The notes under the pieces were generated by a model that saw only the letters and a list, made by a program, of their open reading frames with translations, did no database searches and was not told the origin of the DNA. The translations under genes were made by a program, and so were the position numbers. Shown piece after piece: positions 1 through 8,763 of a stretch of 64,000 nt of DNA. This DNA is from Centrapalus pauciflorus (Eukaryota; Streptophyta; Magnoliopsida; Asterales; Asteraceae). Each line of letters begins with the position of its first letter. Position 1 is the stretch's first letter. The stretch covers positions 27,930-91,929 of the forward strand of contig JAANYP010002981.1 of assembly GCA_020465985.1 (NCBI GenBank). Direction: 5' to 3'.

Positions 1-1380
1 CAGACCGTGCTGGAGTTTGCTGCTCAGATGGCCAACGTGGAATCTGATAACTCTAAGGTTAGTCTTTCTTATTCTCTATTTCGTGAATTATGTGCTTTAT
101 GTGTTAGTTCTAACGATAGGTTAAATCTAGTCTTAGACTCACATAAGACCATAGCTGCTCAAAATGAAAATTTAAAAATTGAAAACGCTAGCCTAAATGA
201 TATAAAACATGATTTAAAGGAAAAGCTTAAGGCTGATGCTCAAGACGTAATAGTTCTAAAAGACAAACTGAGTGAGCAGTGTGTTAGGATAGAGCTTATG
301 TATGAGCACGTAGAGGCTTTGACCAAAAGTCTGAAAGATAAGGACATAGAGCTAGCCGAGACCAAGGTTAAGGTAGCAGAGGCAAATAGCAAGCTGGAAA
401 AGTTTAGGAATTCGAGCCTCAACCTAGGAAAAGTCTTAGATGCCCAAAGACAGTCTAAGAAGCCTGTAGGTCTAGGTTTTCATGAAATTCCTCCACCTTT
501 CAATGCGAATTATGTGCCTCAGCCTCAGGAGAAAACTGACAAGTCAGTAGTTTTAGAGGACCTACCTGAACCAACACCTGAGCCTAAAGTTGAAAATACA
601 CCTAAGGTGGATGACTCTACTGTCAAGGTCAAGAAAGTGAAATTTGTGTCTTCCTCCAGTGAAACACCTGCAGGAAAACAGAAAATTTCATGGGCTGACC
701 AGGTCGAAGAGACAGACACTGTAGATGTACCAAAGGCAATAGACACTAGTGAGACACCTAGATCTAAGGGACCAACCAAAAAGTCCATGGATAAGATGTC
801 TTGCTTTAGATGTCACGAGAAAGGGCATGTTGCTTCTCACTGTCCACTTAGGAAAGCAGATGTTACCACTAAGACAGTGAACCCAACACCTGTTAAGCCC
901 TCACCAAGTGTGGCAAGCAGCAGTAGTTCTCAACCTACCGAGAAAACTGTGCAGGCCGCACCCAAACCTGTTGTGAAACAAACACCGGTTAAGGTTGGAC
1001 CAAAAGAAGTGGTTAGGACAAATTCACCGAATCGTGTCATTAATCAATCTAGGTCAGCACCTCAACAAGTCTATAGGAGCACCACACCTAGCAGGTCACA
1101 CACTCCAGTTAGGTCACATACTCCTGTTAGACATTATGTTCCGGTAAGAGCTCAGGGATCACAGTCTGAAATGCAGTATAATAAGAGTTATTCTAGAGCT
1201 CCACAACAAATGCCTACTCAAAGGCAAAGAGTGAATCTAAATCACTCGGCACCACAACAGAATTCAGTTCAAAGGCCCAAGTCACCTGAAAGGCGAGATG
1301 GGTACTTGAAAGAATTCACGTATGTGGACGAGAATGGTATTACCAAGTCAGTCATGGCTTGGGTTCCCCGTGATAACTAA
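1..1380 (+). CDS. gag: A1 gag, C-terminal part (partial)
   Basis: Open from base 1 to a TAA at 1378-1380; the N-terminal capsid half lies outside the window. The visible part has a long predicted coiled coil (heptad-rich Leu/Lys/Glu, about bases 160-420), a Pro/Lys/Ser-rich linker, a CCHC knuckle (CFRCHEKGHVASHC, about 802-843), and a basic Ser/Pro/Gln tail with a repeated RSHTPV unit. The tail ends in the WVP-type peptide seen at Gag ends in related copia elements. It is about 95% like the matching part of A2 by eye. Gag forms the particle and binds RNA. The stop is in frame with the protease downstream. Confidence 0.9.
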   Translation, partial: QTVLEFAAQMANVESDNSKVSLSYSLFRELCALCVSSNDRLNLVLDSHKTIAAQNENLKIENASLNDIKHDLKEKLKADAQDVIVLKDKLSEQCVRIELMYEHVEALTKSLKDKDIELAETKVKVAEANSKLEKFRNSSLNLGKVLDAQRQSKKPVGLGFHEIPPPFNANYVPQPQEKTDKSVVLEDLPEPTPEPKVENTPKVDDSTVKVKKVKFVSSSSETPAGKQKISWADQVEETDTVDVPKAIDTSETPRSKGPTKKSMDKMSCFRCHEKGHVASHCPLRKADVTTKTVNPTPVKPSPSVASSSSSQPTEKTVQAAPKPVVKQTPVKVGPKEVVRTNSPNRVINQSRSAPQQVYRSTTPSRSHTPVRSHTPVRHYVPVRAQGSQSEMQYNKSYSRAPQQMPTQRQRVNLNHSAPQQNSVQRPKSPERRDGYLKEFTYVDENGITKSVMAWVPRDN

Positions 1381-1401
1381 CCTATTTTCTTTCATGTGCA
1401 G
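1144..1401 (+). other. Predicted 258-nt phase-0 intron at the A1 gag-protease junction
   Basis: The donor is CCG|GTAAGAG at 1144. The acceptor is TTTTCTTTCATGTGCAG|G ending at 1401. A consensus branch site CTAAC lies at 1377-1381, about 21 nt upstream of the acceptor. The length is a multiple of three and both ends fall between codons, so removal would take out the gag stop and put Gag in frame with protease. The gag TAA (1378-1380) lies inside the branch site. A2 has the same donor and acceptor 258 nt apart. The splice use itself is inference. Confidence 0.6.
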
Positions 1402-2115
1402 GAGATAACTACCGGTCCAAACAACAAGTGGTTCGTCGACAGTGGTTGCTCCAGGCACATGACGGGGGAAAGAAGTCTTCTCACAGACTTCAAGGGGGTA
1501 ATAGGGGATTTGTATCATTCGCGGGCAACAAAGGAGGAAATATCACTGGAACTGGAGAAGTCACTAATGGGACGATTACATTGGATCAAGTTTATCACGT
1601 TGATAAACTGGTTCATAATCTCATTAGTGTATCTCAAATCTGTGATAAGAAGAACTCAGTGTTATTTACTGACACTGAGGCGTTAGTGCTAAAGCCGGGA
1701 TTCAAGATACCTGAAGATTGGATATTGATGCGGGCTCCAAGGAAGAATGACTTGTACATGCTCGACATGAACAAGCCAGATAATTCGATGGGTCCGATCT
1801 GCTTACTATCAAAAGCTTCGGAGACGGAATCGGTTTTGTGGCACAGACGAATGGCTCACTTGCACCTAAGGAAAATGAACTACATAACGAAGAATGGTTT
1901 GGTGCAAGGTGTGCCTCTGAAGAGCTTTCAGTTTGAAGACAAGTGTCTACCGTGCATGAAGGGCAAGCAACATAAAAAGACACACAAGTCCAAGAAGCTG
2001 AACTCCATAACCTCGACATTCGATTTGTTGCATATGGACCTTTTCGGCCCTATCAACAAAAGGAGTATAGGAGGTAGTTGGTTTTGCTTAGTTATCACTG
2101 ACGATTACTCACGGT
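1402..2115 (+). pseudogene. pol: A1 pol 5' part: protease, GAG-pre-integrase, integrase zinc region (frameshifted)
   Basis: Starts in the gag frame with the aspartic protease motif VDSGCSRHMTG (about 1435-1467). The frame changes at a G run near 1504-1507, where one base is missing relative to the expected reading. It continues as protease C-terminus, then GAG-pre-integrase (VLWHRRMAHLHLRKMNY) and the integrase HHCC region (CLPCMKGKQHKKTHKSK). A second one-base shift in a T run at 2115-2119 returns to the original frame near the first catalytic Asp of integrase (MDLFGP, DDYSRF). The first shift is also present in A2; the second is not the same there. Confidence 0.8.
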
Positions 2116-4770
2116 TTTTCATGGGTTTTCTTTTTAGGTACGAAGGACGAGACGGCTGCAAAGCTCATCGGGTTCTTAGACCAAGTGGAGAACTCCTACG
2201 GAACAAGGGTTAAACATATTCGTAGTGATAATGGGACTGAATTTAAAAACTCTGTAATTGGTGTATATTGCCTATCAAAGGGCATCGTGCATCAATTCAG
2301 TGCACCATATGAACCACAACAGAATGGGGTGGCCGAACGTAAAAACAGAACATTGATTGAGGCTGCAAGGACTATGCTTTCGGATTCAAAGCTTCCTACC
2401 ATGTTTTGGGGGGAGGCAGTGAATACCGCGTGCCATATTTTAAACCGAGTCCTTACAATCAAATCAATGAACAAAACATGCTATGAAATTTTGAATAAAC
2501 GGCCACCTAACTTAACTGGATTCGAACCGTTTGGAGTACCATGCACACTTTTAAGAACAAAACATCAACCGAAGTTTGGTGAAAAGGATGACGAAGGATA
2601 CTTCCTAGGTTATGTGCCAAACTCACCAAACAAACGAGTGTTTAACAAAACAACTGGTACTGTGGAGATTGTGTATAATATTGAAGTCTCAAGTTATACA
2701 CATGAACCCCAAACTGGTCCGGAATGGATATTTGACTATGATAAGTTATTTGAGTCATTTAACATTCCTCTGGATGATAATGCAGGTACAATCGAGAAGG
2801 ACATGGCGACGTTGCATCTGAACGACGATGGCCAAATCTTTCCAAGGACCACGTTCGAATCTACGTCCGAGCCTACTGGGACTGTAGATGGGTCTCCAGA
2901 AGTTGCTAATCCAGAAGAACCTACCAATGAGAATCAGACTCAAGCATCAAGTTCCAACTCTGAGGAAAATGTCCGTGAGGAGGAAAACGTTGAAGCTGAG
3001 CCTGTTCCCCCATTAGGTGAAATAGGATCCAACTTAGGAGATAATCTAAGGGTTGATGAAATAGAGACCTCTAGGATTAACAAGAACCATCCAATAGATA
3101 GCATCATAGGAAATCCTAACGAGGGTGTGAGGACTCGGAGTAGTGTAAATAACAACACTGTGTTGTTATCGATGATAAACGACTCCGAGGCATATCACAC
3201 ATGTCTATATTCGTGTTTCATATCGCAAGTAGAGCCCAAAAATGTGCAAATGGCACTTAAGGACAACTCCTGGGTTGAAGCGATGCAGGAAGAACTTTCA
3301 CAATTTAGGAAACTAGAAGTGTGGGAGTTAGTTCCGTTACCTCGAGGGGAGATTGCAATAGGAACCAAATGGGGTTTTAAGTGCAAGAGAGACGATCGGG
3401 GTATAGTCACGCGCAACAAGGCGAGATTAGTTGTAAAGGGTTTCAACCAAGAGGAGGGAATCGATTACAACGAAGTGTTTGCACCTGTAGCAAGGTTAGA
3501 AGCAATTAGGTTGTTTTTAGCTTTTGCCTCCTTCAAAGGCTTTAAAGTATATCAACTGGATGTTAAGAGTGCTTTCCTGTACGGGAAAGTGAAGGAGTTA
3601 GTGTATGTAGATCAACCGCCCGGATTTACAGATCCTAAATATCCTGATAGAGTATATCGCTTAGATAAGGCTCTTTATGGATTACATCAGGCACCTAGGG
3701 CGTGGTATGAGACTCTATCCAACCATCTGTTAGAAAATGGCTTTGAGAGGGGTAGGATAGATAGTACTCTATTTGTTAAGAGAAAGGGAGATCACTTTAT
3801 CTTGGTACAAGTGTACGTCGATGATATCATTTTTGGATCATCAGACGAACAAATGTGCAAAGATTTCGAAAAGGTGATGAAGTCTAAGTTCGAGATGAGT
3901 GCTATGGGGGAGTTGAATTTCTTTTTAGGGTTACAAGTTGACCAAAAGAAGGAAGGGATGTTTATCCATCAAACTAAGTATGTCTATGACATATTAGAAC
4001 GGTTTGGGATGGAGGGAACTAAGTTGACTGCCCATTTCAGCACGCCGATTCAAGTGAATCACAATCTCGGGCTGGGTACTGAAAGTGATTCCGATGTGGA
4101 TCCGACTTTATATCGGGCCATGATTGGGTCACTTATGTATTTAACTGCTTCAAGACCTGACATAATGTTTGCTGTGTGTATTTGTGCTAGGTTTCAAGCG
4201 AATCCGAAGGAGATGCATATGAAAGCTGTGAAGCGGATTCTACGATACCTCAAGTCGAAACCGAAGCTGGGACTTTGGTATCACGCGGAGGGAGATCTAG
4301 AGTTGGAGGCGTTCACAGATTCGGACTACGGAGGATGCAGCTTGACGCGCAAATCAACGACTGGAGGTTGTCAATTCCTCGGAGGGAGATTGGTGTCCTG
4401 GCAATGCAAGAAACAAACATCGGTAGCCGTGTCAACGTGCGAGGCCGAGTATGTAGCTGCTTGTAGTTGCTGTTCACAGGTTCTGTGGATACAACAACAA
4501 TTGCGGGATTACGGTTTGGCTTACACTCAAACTCCTATTAGGATAGACAATCAATCTACAATTGCTATAACTAATAATCCAGTTAAACACAGTAAAACAA
4601 AGCACATAGATATAAGACATCATTTTATTCGTGATTGTGCTGAAAAGAACTTAATCAAACTGGTAAAGGTGGCAACAGAAGATAATAATGCTGATTTATT
4701 TACCAAAGCGTTTGATAAGTCACGGTTTGAGTATTTAATTCAACTGAATGGAATGCGCAACCCAGAGTAA
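2116..4770 (+). CDS. pol: A1 pol 3' part: integrase core, reverse transcriptase, RNase H
   Basis: Open for about 880 codons in the gag frame. Integrase core: IRSDNGTEF and PQQNGVAERKNRT give the second Asp and the Glu of the DDE triad. RT (copia RVT_2): the KARLVVKGF and DYNEVFAPVARL region, QLDVKSAFLYGKV with the first catalytic Asp, and YVDDIIFGS with the Asp pair. RNase H: FTDSDYGGCSLTRKSTTGG, then the SVAVSTCEAEYVA segment and a DLFTKAF end. It ends at TAA 4768-4770. All visible catalytic residues are kept, unlike the front of pol. Confidence 0.93.
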   Translation, partial: FSWVFFLGTKDETAAKLIGFLDQVENSYGTRVKHIRSDNGTEFKNSVIGVYCLSKGIVHQFSAPYEPQQNGVAERKNRTLIEAARTMLSDSKLPTMFWGEAVNTACHILNRVLTIKSMNKTCYEILNKRPPNLTGFEPFGVPCTLLRTKHQPKFGEKDDEGYFLGYVPNSPNKRVFNKTTGTVEIVYNIEVSSYTHEPQTGPEWIFDYDKLFESFNIPLDDNAGTIEKDMATLHLNDDGQIFPRTTFESTSEPTGTVDGSPEVANPEEPTNENQTQASSSNSEENVREEENVEAEPVPPLGEIGSNLGDNLRVDEIETSRINKNHPIDSIIGNPNEGVRTRSSVNNNTVLLSMINDSEAYHTCLYSCFISQVEPKNVQMALKDNSWVEAMQEELSQFRKLEVWELVPLPRGEIAIGTKWGFKCKRDDRGIVTRNKARLVVKGFNQEEGIDYNEVFAPVARLEAIRLFLAFASFKGFKVYQLDVKSAFLYGKVKELVYVDQPPGFTDPKYPDRVYRLDKALYGLHQAPRAWYETLSNHLLENGFERGRIDSTLFVKRKGDHFILVQVYVDDIIFGSSDEQMCKDFEKVMKSKFEMSAMGELNFFLGLQVDQKKEGMFIHQTKYVYDILERFGMEGTKLTAHFSTPIQVNHNLGLGTESDSDVDPTLYRAMIGSLMYLTASRPDIMFAVCICARFQANPKEMHMKAVKRILRYLKSKPKLGLWYHAEGDLELEAFTDSDYGGCSLTRKSTTGGCQFLGGRLVSWQCKKQTSVAVSTCEAEYVAACSCCSQVLWIQQQLRDYGLAYTQTPIRIDNQSTIAITNNPVKHSKTKHIDIRHHFIRDCAEKNLIKLVKVATEDNNADLFTKAFDKSRFEYLIQLNGMRNPE

Positions 4771-4837
4771 TTTGACCTTAGTAGTAGTAAGTTTATTTTC
4801 TTTTAGAGTAGTAGTATTTCTTTCTTTACAGTAGTCT

Positions 4838-4924
4838 GCTAATTTAGGTAAGTTGCTAATTTAGGTAAGTTTCTAATTTAGGAAAGTTTCTATTTTTAGT
4901 AAGTTTCTATTTTTAGTAAGTTAG
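4838..4924 (+). repeat. Five 17-bp tandem repeats containing splice-donor-like sequence
   Basis: Unit consensus is GCTAATTTAGGTAAGTT, drifting to CTATTTTTAGTAAGTTT. Four of the five units read (T)A(G)|GTAAGT, the plant 5' splice consensus, with GT at 4848, 4865, 4899 and 4916. The array begins about 70 nt after the pol stop. A good 3' splice signal lies at 7024, just before the post-pol ORF. Confidence 0.75.
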
Positions 4925-5385
4925 TAGGTTAGCTTAGTTTACTGCTTTTTGCTATGAAAAACAAAAGAAAAAAAGAGAGAAAATCACAAAAATACAAAAA
5001 AAAAGAGAATATCAGAAAAAAGAGTTAAGTCTTAGATACATAGGTTCAAAGTGACGAAAATTAGCACCGTCGTTACAGACTCTAAGTATTTAGGCTTTCA
5101 CACATAATGCAACTAAATCCTAAATGTTATACTTTACTTAGTTTGATGTGTTGGTAGGCATAATACATATAGGGAATCTCAAGGCTAATAAAATATTCTA
5201 GAAATAGTCAAGCGTGTCACTAACTAAGATATATGACCAATCGGTCTTAATTTTTATGTACAAGACATACAAACATTGAGTCTAAATGAGGTATGCAAAC
5301 TTTTTGGGGATGTATGGCAACATCAAATACATCTGAAAATGGAAAGAATAGAAATATCATGTAAAACTGAGAGTCGAAAACATGC

Positions 5386-5551
5386 AACTCTGTTGTACGT
5401 AAGTACAGACCTGCTGTCTCTGTTTAGATTCGGGTTAGCAGACATGTCGCTTTGTTGTACGTCAGTACAGACCTGTCACCGCTATCTGCTAACTTTAAAA
5501 GAAAACCTTAAGGCGAACTAAGACACTTTGTTGTATGAAAATACAGACCTG
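5386..5551 (+). repeat. Three copies of a hairpin-forming repeat
   Basis: A conserved stretch around CTTTGTTGTA...TACAGACCTG occurs three times, about 62-76 bp apart. Each copy has inverted 5-nt arms around a 4-nt loop: TGTAC-GTAA-GTACA (5394-5407), TGTAC-GTCA-GTACA (5456-5469) and TGTAT-GAAA-ATACA (5532-5545). In the third copy both arms changed together, keeping the pairing. Confidence 0.7.
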
Positions 5552-6203
5552 TGTCCGATGTTTGTCTTTTAAAGAAAGTTTGCAAATACCAACAAGTTAG
5601 AATCTTTGTCTGTGTGCCTTGATCATAAAAGTATGTCTATGTCTGAGTCACGTAAGATAATTTCCTGATAAATAAAAAGGCCAAGGGATATTCCGAAATG
5701 TAGAATGTTTAACGGGGTAAAATACCAACAATCGGCTAAATAGGTATGTCACAACAAACAATCAAAGGAATCAAAAATTCCTAAGTGTGAAAGTTTAAGT
5801 ACTGAAAGTTAGTATCGGACATCGCTATCTGATTGAACCTTTCTTAGACTATACTCATCAAAAATATGTTGTTAAGTATTTAGCGTAGATTGTAAATTTT
5901 TTCTTAAGTCTAGATTAAATTTTTTGGTCAAAATTTTATTTTACTTTATCTTATTTTATTTTATTTTATTTTTACCTTAGTTTATTTTATTTCATTTTAG
6001 TTTAGTTTAATTTTTACTTAGGTAAAAGGTCAAAAGTTACTAAGGGTGCATTCAAAGTTGGATAAAATACACATTGCGTGAAATATCTGTTGCTTAGGGT
6101 AAAAGAGTTGGCATAGTTTATCTGGTTACACAATACCGTAGAAAAAAAGTTGGAAAAGTTGAACTTATTTCAAAATTTTCGAAATTTTTCTAAGTGTTGG
6201 AGG

Positions 6204-6866
6204 TTTCGAATCTAAGACAGACTCGAATAAGGGGTACTTCGAATCTGTCAGTAGATTCGAATCTACACATAGACTCGAAGGTTGGTAGTATATATAGGTC
6301 AATAGTGAAGTCATTTATTACTTTACTGTTGTCGAATCTATACTCTCGAATCTATATCAGCGATTTCGAATCTGTTCTCGAGTCTATCAGATTTCTACTA
6401 AACGACATTTTGTCGACTTTGAAGATAGTGTGTTTGATTCTACAGACATTACTAGGTATAATCAACCGGATTGTACAAGTTTGTGTAGTTTTATACACAA
6501 TTTTGGGCTTAAACATCACATTTTGAAGTTTTATGGGTCAAAATAGAGTTTTTACTAAATAACTAAGTTAGGACCTATAAAATATCAAATTGAAAGCATA
6601 AATCTATAATTAGAACCTAGTTGAACTAATGTATGTGATTTGCGAAAGTTCAAAATGGTTAAAATTTTGGATTTTTGTTGAAACAATGGCCGACGGGGTT
6701 TCGAGTCTGTTCATGGACTTTCGAATCTGTTCATGGGTTTCTCGAATCTATCATTAGATTCGAGATGACCATGATATTCGAATCTGTCCATTAGACTCGA
6801 ATAGGGACTCTTCGAATCTGTCCATTACATTCGAATATGGACACTTCGAATCTGTTACCTTCGAAT
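6204..6866 (+). repeat. TTCGAATCT word array upstream of the A1 post-pol ORF
   Basis: More than twenty copies of TTCGAATCT, its complement AGATTCGAA, or the variants CGAGTCT/AGACTCG occur in two clusters (about 6204-6395 and 6698-6866). Some join into the 12-bp palindrome AGATTCGAATCT. The same words fill the A LTR, the A2 leader and the LTRs of the unrelated gypsy element F. Confidence 0.85.
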
Positions 6867-7000
6867 CTGTACTTTATTTAATTTCTTTAATTTAAATTTT
6901 ATTAAACTTGTGGAAATTTAATTGTGTTAGATTTTGTATTTAATAAAGTACAAAATAAAACAAATTTGAATTTAAACAAGTTTATTGATTTTTAATGAGT

Positions 7001-7024
7001 CTAACAGTTTTATTTATTGTGCAG
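7001..7024 (+). promoter_or_regulatory. Predicted 3' splice site just before the A1 post-pol ORF
   Basis: CTAAC branch-site consensus at 7001-7005, then a T-rich stretch, then TTATTGTGCAG ending at 7024. The first ATG of the post-pol ORF follows two bases later (7027). This layout suits a spliced subgenomic mRNA, as for retroviral env. Candidate donors include those of the 17-bp repeat at 4838-4924. No transcript evidence is available. Confidence 0.5.
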
Positions 7025-7026
7025 AT

Positions 7027-8763
7027 ATGGCAGTTCGTGCTTTTGTCCCTAAGCACAATATGGTGCTTCATCCGGATCATGACCTCCCTGAGGCGCAGGG
7101 ATACAGGCAGATGCTTGAATTTCTTGTGGAATCTAGGATAGGATTTGCACTATCCCATAATGTTCAGCTCATATTACCGTATATTCGTCAATTCTATGAC
7201 CATCTGCAGGTAGACTGCTCGGTCACACCGACAGTATTACGCACTCGAATTGCGGGACAGCCGTTAGTTTTCTCGGCAGATATGTTACGACGAGTGCTGC
7301 AGTTGGGCACACAAGAAGAAGAAGCTGGTCCGATAGAGTTTCCTCTAAGTATAAGGCAAGCGGCCTTCCAGAGGATGGGATACAGTCTTGATGTGACCAA
7401 GGTGTCATACATGAAAAGCGGTTTAATTGGGCAATGGAGGTTTTTAGCCCATGTTTTTATGGTTTGCTTCGCTCCGAAGAAAGCTGGATTCGATTATATA
7501 GTTGCGAAAATTCAATCTGGGATAGTCGCTATGGTTTACAATCGACCATATAGCTTTTCGGAGATGTTCTTTTCTGAGTTTGTGCACCAAATAACCGCTC
7601 CTGAAAATCAGCAGTTTCTGCTATATCCGAGGTTTATAATGATGTTGATCAGGCACTTCTTGCCAAATCTGCCGCCATCAAATGACGTTCAGAACGTAGC
7701 TATTATGGATAAAAGGATATTCGCTGATTGTTCCTCACATCGAGGAAGATTGGCTATTCCCGTCGAGCGACCGTTGTTTGGAGCTGTTTTAGACAGGAAC
7801 TTTGTGGCACCAGATAATGCCAACTGGGCAGGTGAAGTTGAAGTTCAAGCTAGGCAGCCTCCACAACAACAAAGACAACAACCGCGAGCACAGCCTCAAA
7901 GGCGAAGACAAAGAGCGACTGCGAGTCAGATTCAGGCATCCAGGACTACTACAAGTCAACAGCCAGAGGTACAGGAAGCAGGGCCTTCAAGTGTCGTTCC
8001 AGAATCCGAGCAAATAGCCCAAACTTTGGAAGAAATCTGGGCGTCTGGACCTCATGCCAATGAGGAAATAACTGCAGAGTTAGTTGATCAGTTATTACAG
8101 CCTCCGGAAGGATCAGAAGATGTGTTTAGGCAAGTTGAGGAATATGAACCTCAGCAAACTGGTACTGACTTGTCTTCTTCAGCAACTGAGTCAGAAGAGA
8201 TGGAGGAGATAGAAGTTGAGGCTCCAGAGTCAATGTCTGTCGTTCCTGAAGTTCAAATTGGAACTTATGGTTCGCGACTGTTTATAAATGAAGGTGGTTC
8301 TAGGAGACGATTGGACAGGGAATTGGAGGAGTCTGATTTCGAAGAAGAAGAAGTTTCTCAACTTGTGACGAGGCAACGGGCCAAACGTCACAGGTTCATG
8401 CAAGGATCCTCTTCAGCTTCAGCAGAACAACCTGAAATTCCTCAACCTCAGGACCCTCAAACCACCATTCCTCAACCTCAGGAACCTCAAACCACCATTC
8501 CACCATCACCACCTCATGATGAACCATACATCCCATCGCCAATCATTCCAACTCCAATTCAGTCCATCCCATCAACCTCATCCTCATACGCCGACAATCA
8601 AAGGTTTCAGCAGCTAAAAGCTCGAGTTGACTTTCAAAATATCCAGATCTTAGGCCTAACAAAGGCTATCGGTGAGATTCAGACTCATAATGCAAATCTT
8701 GACAAGGAGAATGCCGATCTAAAGAAGATTGTGAAAAAGTTCAGGAAGAGAACTTGGAGCTAA
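7027..8763 (+). CDS. A1 post-pol accessory ORF, N-terminal part (env position)
   Basis: I chose ATG 7027 because it follows the 3' splice signal; the frame is open a further 14 codons upstream without an ATG. 578 codons. Residues about 1-260 look globular, with the signature PLVFSADMLRRVLQLG followed by WRFLAHVFMVCFAPKKAG. The rest is low complexity: a basic Gln/Arg stretch, acidic segments, Pro-rich repeats (PQEPQTTIP) and a short coiled coil. I see no signal peptide or clear membrane segment, so a true envelope role is not supported. It resembles B's post-pol ORF in order and motif. The frame breaks near 8740 and continues in the next entry. Confidence 0.65.
   Translation: MAVRAFVPKHNMVLHPDHDLPEAQGYRQMLEFLVESRIGFALSHNVQLILPYIRQFYDHLQVDCSVTPTVLRTRIAGQPLVFSADMLRRVLQLGTQEEEAGPIEFPLSIRQAAFQRMGYSLDVTKVSYMKSGLIGQWRFLAHVFMVCFAPKKAGFDYIVAKIQSGIVAMVYNRPYSFSEMFFSEFVHQITAPENQQFLLYPRFIMMLIRHFLPNLPPSNDVQNVAIMDKRIFADCSSHRGRLAIPVERPLFGAVLDRNFVAPDNANWAGEVEVQARQPPQQQRQQPRAQPQRRRQRATASQIQASRTTTSQQPEVQEAGPSSVVPESEQIAQTLEEIWASGPHANEEITAELVDQLLQPPEGSEDVFRQVEEYEPQQTGTDLSSSATESEEMEEIEVEAPESMSVVPEVQIGTYGSRLFINEGGSRRRLDRELEESDFEEEEVSQLVTRQRAKRHRFMQGSSSASAEQPEIPQPQDPQTTIPQPQEPQTTIPPSPPHDEPYIPSPIIPTPIQSIPSTSSSYADNQRFQQLKARVDFQNIQILGLTKAIGEIQTHNANLDKENADLKKIVKKFRKRTWS

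Larger units (their letters stand above)
4771..6190 (+). other. A1 post-pol spacer, first part (no gene seen)
   Basis: AT-rich non-coding DNA between pol and the post-pol ORF. I find no ORF with family resemblance. It holds a 17-bp tandem repeat (4838-4924), an A-rich stretch (4960-5025), three hairpin repeats (5386-5551) and a TTTTA-rich run (about 5935-6010). Confidence 0.7.

Noticed and set aside
1370..1401. A 32-nt GT-AG intron starting at CCCC|GTGATAAC
   Set aside because: Too short for plant splicing, and the GT is AT in A2. The 258-nt interval fits both copies.
1320..1401. An 82-nt intron from CAC|GTATGT
   Set aside because: A good donor sequence, but the splice would leave an in-frame stop two codons later.
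2100..2140. TTTTCTTTTTAG|G near 2135 as an integrase intron acceptor
   Set aside because: The sequence codes the normal integrase peptide in one frame; a one-base indel explains A1 more simply, and no donor matches.
5386..5551. CRISPR-like array
   Set aside because: Only three imperfect repeats, spacers unequal, plant context.
6194..6526. 110-codon ORF in the A1 spacer
   Set aside because: It is made of translated TTCGAATCT repeats and non-coding flanks, with no family resemblance.
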